Below, piece after piece: positions 7,401 through 10,494 of a DNA stretch of 10,494 bases. A program made the position numbers and the translations under genes. The stretch is taken from positions 1 to 10,494 of the forward strand of contig MNQS01000143.1 of NCBI GenBank assembly GCA_001915545.1, written 5' to 3'. Source of the DNA: Bacteroides sp. 43_108. GTDB lineage: Bacteria; Bacteroidota; Bacteroidia; Bacteroidales; Bacteroidaceae. Below the pieces are notes generated by a model, which had not been told where the DNA came from, made no database searches, and saw only the letters and a list, made by a program, of their open reading frames with translations. The stretch's first letter is position 1; every line of letters starts with the position of its first letter.

Positions 7401-10192
7401 AACAGTCGCCGCAGTTCAAGGAACGGCTCACGACGATGTATAACCGCAAGTTCAACTGTTTCGTGCGCCCGAAGTATGACGGCTCGCACCAGACTTTTCC
7501 CGACCTCAACCTGAAAGGGCTGGCAAGCCGGGGAATCAAGAGCGTTTACCCGTCGCAGAAGGATTGCGTCTGGATGCTGAAACAGAACGGCGGCGGGATC
7601 TGCGACCACGAGGTGGGAACCGGCAAGACGCTGATAATGTGCATAGCGGCACATGAGATGAAGCGTCTGAACTTGGCGCACAAGCCGATGATTATCGGGC
7701 TGAAAGCGAATGTGGCGGAGATTGCCGCCACCTATCAGGCGGCATATCCCAATGCGAGGATTCTCTACGCTTCTGAAAAGGATTTCTCGACCGCCAACCG
7801 CGTGCGTTTTTTCAACAACATCAAAAATAACGATTTCGATTGCGTCATCATGTCGCACGACCAGTTCGGCAAGATACCGCAGTCACCGGAGTTGCAGCAG
7901 CGCATCCTGCAGGCGGAGCTTGACACGGTGGAGGAAAACCTCGAAGTCTTGCGGCAGCAGGGCAAGAACGTGTCGCGGGCGATGCTGAAAGGGCTGGAGA
8001 AGCGCAAGCACAACCTTGTGGCGAAGCTGGAGAAGGTGGAACACGCTATCAAGTCCCGCACGGATGATGTGGTGGACTTCAAGCAGATGGGCATCGACCA
8101 CATCTTCATTGACGAGAGTCACCAGTTCAAGAACTTGACTTTCAACACCCGTCATGACCGTGTGGCGGGATTGGGAAACTCGGAAGGAAGCCAGAAGGCC
8201 CTGAATATGCTCTTTGCCATCCGTACCATACAGGAACGCACGGGCAAGGACTTGGGGGCTACGTTCCTTTCGGGCACGACCATTTCCAACAGTCTGACGG
8301 AACTGTACCTGCTCTTCAAATACCTGCGCCCCAACGAACTGGAACGGCAGGACATCCGCTGTTTCGATGCTTGGGCTGCCATCTTCGCCAAAAAGACGAC
8401 CGATTTTGAGTTCAACGTGACAAACAACGTGGTGCAGAAGGAGCGTTTCCGCTACTTCATCAAAGTGCCGGAGCTTGCCGCCTTTTACAACGAAATCACC
8501 GACTACCGCACGGCGGAGGACGTGGGTGTGGATCGTCCGCACAAGAACGAGATACTGCACCACATACCGCCTACACCCGACCAAGAGTATTTCATCAAAC
8601 AACTGATGGAATTTGCCAAGACAGGTGACGCGACGTTGTTGGGCAGGTTGCCGCTGTCTGAAACGGAAGAGAAGGCTAAGATGCTCATCGCTACCGACTA
8701 CGCGCGGAAGATGGCTTTGGATATGCGCATGATAGACCCCAATTACGAAGACCACTCCGACAACAAGGCGAGCCACTGCGCCAAAATGATAGCGGAGTAT
8801 TACCACAAATACGATGCGCACAAGGGTACGCAGTTCGTGTTCTCCGACTTGGGGACATACCAGCCGGGGGAAGGATGGAACGTGTACAGCGAGATAAAAC
8901 GCAAGTTGGTGGAGGATTACGGCATACCGGCAAGTGAGGTGCGCTTCATTCAGGAGTGTAAGACGGATAAGGCTCGTAAGGCGGTGATAGATGCCATGAA
9001 CGCCGGGACGGTGCGCGTGCTGTTCGGCTCCACAAGTATGCTCGGAACGGGCGTGAATGCGCAGAAAAGATGTGTCGCCATCCATCACCTTGATACACCG
9101 TGGCGACCGTCCGACCTGCAACAGCGTGACGGACGGGGTGTTAGAGCCGGGAACGAGATTGCCAAGCATTTTGCCGAGAACAACGTGGATGTCATCATCT
9201 ACGCGGTGGAAAAGTCGCTGGACAGCTACAAGTTCAATCTGCTGCACTGCAAGCAGACGTTCATATCGCAGCTCAAAAGCGGAGCGATGGGCGCACGTAC
9301 CATCGACGAGGGAGCAATGGACGAAAAATCGGGTATGAACTTCTCGGAGTATATGGCGTTGCTCTCCGGCAATACCGACCTTTTGGATAAGGCGAAATTA
9401 GAGAAGCGTATCGCCTCGCTCGAAGGGGAACGCAAGTCGTTCAACAAGGGCAAGCGCGATTCGGAGTTCAAGCTGGAATCCAAGACGGGAGAACTGCGCA
9501 ACAACACGGCTTTCATCGAAGCCATGACGGAAGACTGGAACCGTTTTATTTCCGTTGTGCAGACTGATAAGGAAAGCATCCGCCTTAATCTTGTCAAGGT
9601 GGACGGCGTGGATTCAACGGATGAGAAGGTCATCGGTAAGCGTTTGCAGGAAATCGCCAAGAACGCCACGACTGGTGGACTGTACAAGGCTGTCGGGGAA
9701 CTTTACGGCTTTCCGATAAAGGTGGTCAGCGAGAGGACACTCAAAGAAGGTCTGGAGTTCACCGACAACCGCTTCGTGGTGGAGGGGAACTACAAGTACA
9801 CCTACAACAACGGGCATCTGGCGATGGCAGACCCGATTACTGCCGCACGAAACTTTCTGAACGCATTGGAGAGGATTCCGACCATCATCGACCAGTACAA
9901 GTCTAAGAACGAAGTGCTGGAAAAGGAGATTCCGCAGTTGCAGGAGATAGCGGGCAAGGTGTGGAAGAAGGAGGACGAGCTGAAACAGCTTAAGTCCGAA
10001 CTCGCCGCACTGGACCGCAAGATACAGCTTGAGCTGGCTCCTCCGGATCAGGAAAACACGGAAGAGAACCGGCAAGGCAACGAGAAAAAACAGACGGAAC
10101 AACAGCCGGAAAGCCCGCACGTGGACTTTGTACGCAGTCATTTAATTATAGGGAGACCCGGTTTATCGGAATCCAAAGGTGTAAAACTTTAA
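4409..10192 (+). CDS. N6-adenine methylase / SF2 (SNF2-like) helicase fusion, DarB-like
   Basis: A 1927-residue cytoplasmic protein joining a DNA methyltransferase to a helicase. The N-terminal region has YCGFGGLK (about 41-48), SAM-binding motif [12 protein letters not shown] (129-139) and motif IV as NIPF (196-199), where adenine methylases usually have NPPY/F. Residues about 385-625 are a P/K/E-rich disordered linker. A conserved middle region follows (about 630-1010, including [13 protein letters not shown]). The helicase has Walker A GTGKT (1070-1074), DESH (1235-1238), SGTT, GTGVN (1546-1550) and the arginine-finger motif QQRDGRGVR (1571-1579), so the ATPase looks intact. A coiled-coil arm (about 1158-1222) is inserted before the DESH motif, and further coiled coils lie near 1657-1700 and 1826-1877. 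Similar fusions occur in conjugative elements and phages; P1 DarB, an antirestriction protein packaged in the virion, is the best-known relative in layout. A role in protecting transferred DNA is inference. The start overlaps the DUF1896 stop, implying translational coupling. Confidence 0.93.
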   Translation: MAFNRKQRLRDNIEAIRTAFLLDREQRTPTARERLLLERYCGFGGLKSILNPARELTDAVHWAKSDLELFAPTVELHRLLRENTKDETEYKRYMDAMKQSVLTAFYTPPEITGTIADVLHEHGIRPDRVLEPSAGVGAFVDAVLENRPDADIMAFEKDLMTGKILKHLHPGQKVRVQGFEKIEKPFMNHFDLAVSNIPFGDVAVFDPEFSGSKDPARHSAARTIHNYFFLKSLDAVREGGIVAFITSQGVLDAPTNAPIREYMMNQANLVGVARLPNNLFTDNAGTEVGSDLIILQKNSGKNGELYYNEKLFVQTEQTPIGTSVNGYVWSICSLSHTDLIRSTDPYGKPAYKLLHRGDIAQLAEDLREHLKIELQQLDRKLYEKHSLHPTKEESTAAEVQPAPKTEKVSPSVIAPVSVIEPVKGVEKPQAQPIGEKPEIEPRQPNHSSAVQLTLLDLWGMPIEEPAKKKKAAKKESKPKPMPSTPKPQVKVTPPVEAAKPVNGNKEEKPENAEKPNAPDDIYATLDWETNPPINGFYETMMSLTAERRKALRLEAERHRQEQLKKMGIKDTLNPAFAPSSDNMDKKPEQTEEIKQPETLAEVVPTSETVATSLFPELETEKPKEEVMDLSPRPFNGLLEPHHRDGSMVLDASRNLGYLKDLTPYGATFQPLDLRGYQKEKAMLYISLRDAYERLYSHETENHTEHKPQRGYLNTYYDEFVMRYGNLNARQNVKLVMMDAGGRDILSLERAEDGKFVKADIFDRPVSFSVESRVNAGSPEEALSASLNKFGTVNLGYMREITDTTEEELLGALKGRIFYNPLVTGYEIKDRFIAGNVIEKAERIEGWMEDNPESERIPEVKQAWEALKEAEPQRISFEDLDFNFGERWIPTGVYAAYMSHLFDTDVKIAYSASMDEFSVACGYRTMKITDEFLVKGYYRNYDGMHLLKHALHNTCPDMMKSIGKDENGNDIKVRDSEGIQLANAKIDEIRNGFSEWLEEQSPQFKERLTTMYNRKFNCFVRPKYDGSHQTFPDLNLKGLASRGIKSVYPSQKDCVWMLKQNGGGICDHEVGTGKTLIMCIAAHEMKRLNLAHKPMIIGLKANVAEIAATYQAAYPNARILYASEKDFSTANRVRFFNNIKNNDFDCVIMSHDQFGKIPQSPELQQRILQAELDTVEENLEVLRQQGKNVSRAMLKGLEKRKHNLVAKLEKVEHAIKSRTDDVVDFKQMGIDHIFIDESHQFKNLTFNTRHDRVAGLGNSEGSQKALNMLFAIRTIQERTGKDLGATFLSGTTISNSLTELYLLFKYLRPNELERQDIRCFDAWAAIFAKKTTDFEFNVTNNVVQKERFRYFIKVPELAAFYNEITDYRTAEDVGVDRPHKNEILHHIPPTPDQEYFIKQLMEFAKTGDATLLGRLPLSETEEKAKMLIATDYARKMALDMRMIDPNYEDHSDNKASHCAKMIAEYYHKYDAHKGTQFVFSDLGTYQPGEGWNVYSEIKRKLVEDYGIPASEVRFIQECKTDKARKAVIDAMNAGTVRVLFGSTSMLGTGVNAQKRCVAIHHLDTPWRPSDLQQRDGRGVRAGNEIAKHFAENNVDVIIYAVEKSLDSYKFNLLHCKQTFISQLKSGAMGARTIDEGAMDEKSGMNFSEYMALLSGNTDLLDKAKLEKRIASLEGERKSFNKGKRDSEFKLESKTGELRNNTAFIEAMTEDWNRFISVVQTDKESIRLNLVKVDGVDSTDEKVIGKRLQEIAKNATTGGLYKAVGELYGFPIKVVSERTLKEGLEFTDNRFVVEGNYKYTYNNGHLAMADPITAARNFLNALERIPTIIDQYKSKNEVLEKEIPQLQEIAGKVWKKEDELKQLKSELAALDRKIQLELAPPDQENTEENRQGNEKKQTEQQPESPHVDFVRSHLIIGRPGLSESKGVKL

Positions 10193-10211
10193 TATCGAAG
10201 TCTTGACAGAA

Positions 10212-10245
10212 AAAGCCAGTGGTTGAATTTTTCACCACTGGCTTT
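10212..10245. terminator. Intrinsic terminator after the methylase-helicase gene
   Basis: AAAGCCAGTGGT (10212-10223) and ACCACTGGCTTT (10234-10245) are perfect 12-bp inverse complements around a 10-base loop. The stem carries its own A-run on the left and T-run on the right, so it could work in either direction. The bases after it are A/T-rich but not a pure T-tract. It starts 20 bp after the stop codon at 10192 and closes the DUF1896/methylase-helicase unit. Confidence 0.8.
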
Positions 10246-10278
10246 AATTCTAATAATTTATTCAATCTAATATGACCG

Positions 10279-10303
10279 AATCTATAACTTTAAATCATAG
10301 ATT
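10279..10303. promoter_or_regulatory. Small palindrome, possible operator
   Basis: AATCTAT (10279-10285) and ATAGATT (10297-10303) are perfect 7-bp inverse complements 11 bases apart. The site lies between the terminator and the promoter box of the last gene. The spacer contains a partial -7-like box (TAACTTTA, 10285-10292). A regulator-binding site is possible, but a 7-bp A/T-rich palindrome can arise by chance. Confidence 0.3.
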
Positions 10304-10312
10304 ATGTGCCTA

Positions 10313-10337
10313 TTTGTGAAGAAAAGACGTAACTTTG
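10313..10337 (+). promoter_or_regulatory. Bacteroidota-type promoter of the last gene
   Basis: TAACTTTG at 10330-10337 matches the TAnnTTTG -7 consensus of the Bacteroides housekeeping sigma factor in every fixed position. It lies 24 bp before the ATG at 10362, leaving a short leader. The best upstream TTTG (10313-10316) is only 13 bp away, less than the roughly 19 bp usual for a -33 box, so the upstream element is weak or differently placed. Confidence 0.6.
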
Positions 10338-10361
10338 TATCAAAATCAAATAAGCATAACA

Positions 10362-10494
10362 ATGGAACCATCTATATACAGTTTTTCACTTTGTGCCGCA
10401 CTGCCGTTGATGTTATTCTTCGGCTTTTATTTTTTGTTTGCAAAGACTCCTGAAAAGAAAATTTTCAAGAATTATCTCCGCTCCCGACAGATTA
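10362..10494 (+). CDS. N-terminal fragment of a membrane protein, possibly an AraC-family regulator
   Basis: Only the first 44 codons are in the window and the frame is open to the edge. Residues about 7-28 (SFSLCAALPLMLFFGFYFLFAK) form one hydrophobic segment, followed by a positively charged stretch (KKIFKNYLRSRQ). That predicts an N-out membrane helix with a basic cytoplasmic flank. The start MEPSIYSFSL...LFAKTPEKKIFKNYLRSRQ reminds me of membrane-tethered AraC-type regulators that accompany Bacteroidales mobile elements. No DNA-binding domain can be seen here, so that identity is tentative. The gene has its own promoter box and is separated from the previous gene by a terminator. Its G+C content (about 37% by my count) is clearly below that of the genes before it. 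Confidence 0.55.
   Translation, partial: MEPSIYSFSLCAALPLMLFFGFYFLFAKTPEKKIFKNYLRSRQI

Noticed and set aside
7883..9247. A 454-codon open frame on the - strand opposite the helicase domain
   Set aside because: Same reasoning: no leader, no domain, complete overlap with the conserved helicase motifs on the + strand.
10329..10338. GTAACTTTGT resembling the CTnDOT attachment core
   Set aside because: The last base differs and the position just before a gene start is better explained as a -7 promoter box. No integrase gene or partner site is visible in the window.
1..10494. CRISPR array, tRNA or rRNA genes
   Set aside because: I saw no regularly spaced repeats and no tRNA- or rRNA-like sequence; the non-coding spacers are all under 170 bp.

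Overview
The window looks like a piece of the conserved backbone of a CTnDOT-type integrative conjugative element (conjugative transposon) from a gut Bacteroidales host such as Bacteroides, Phocaeicola or Parabacteroides. The evidence is the set and order of genes: a DUF4099/DUF3945 protein, a type IA topoisomerase III, a DUF1896 protein and a very large adenine-methylase/SF2-helicase fusion, all on the + strand. Start codons sit behind A/T-rich leaders without clear Shine-Dalgarno sequences, and a TAnnTTTG-type -7 box lies before the last gene; both are typical of Bacteroidota. No integrase, relaxase, tra gene, resistance gene, tRNA, rRNA or CRISPR array is present, so the element is identified by its neighbourhood and not by its transfer machinery.

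Layout. Positions 38-1630 encode a 530-residue DUF4099/DUF3945 protein in the position of Orf3 of the CTnDOT excision operon. A 56-bp spacer without a terminator leads to topB (1687-3798), equivalent to the CTnDOT exc gene. The next spacer (3799-3966) is structured. It holds a strong intrinsic terminator (3878-3907) nested inside an inverted repeat whose right arm ends two bases before the DUF1896 start codon. The left arm, with a companion 9-mer, is also an inverted copy of 26 bp in front of topB. The DUF1896 gene (3967-4419) overlaps the methylase-helicase gene (4409-10192) by 11 bp, so these two are probably translationally coupled. A perfect 12-bp stem (10212-10245) then ends the block. 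After an A/T-rich spacer with a small palindrome and a -7-like promoter box, a new gene begins at 10362 and runs off the window. Its 44 visible residues are a membrane segment plus a basic stretch, possibly the N-terminus of a membrane-tethered regulator.

How the genes may work together (inference). In CTnDOT the excision operon proteins act at element excision and also influence transfer-gene expression. The topoisomerase could manage DNA topology of the excised circle or of transferred single strands. The methylase-helicase resembles the DarB / 'polyvalent protein' group thought to protect incoming mobile DNA from host defences. The DUF3945 and DUF1896 proteins have no assigned biochemical function. 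The DUF3945 protein carries three copies of a small module that also appears to form the extreme C-terminus of the topoisomerase, which suggests a shared DNA-binding or partner-binding fold.

The most interesting parts are the repeat/terminator architecture around topB and DUF1896, the module shared by the two neighbouring proteins, and possible sliding-clamp-binding peptides in the disordered linker of the methylase-helicase. I do not see a wholly new gene system here; the backbone is a recognised type and the novelty is in its details.
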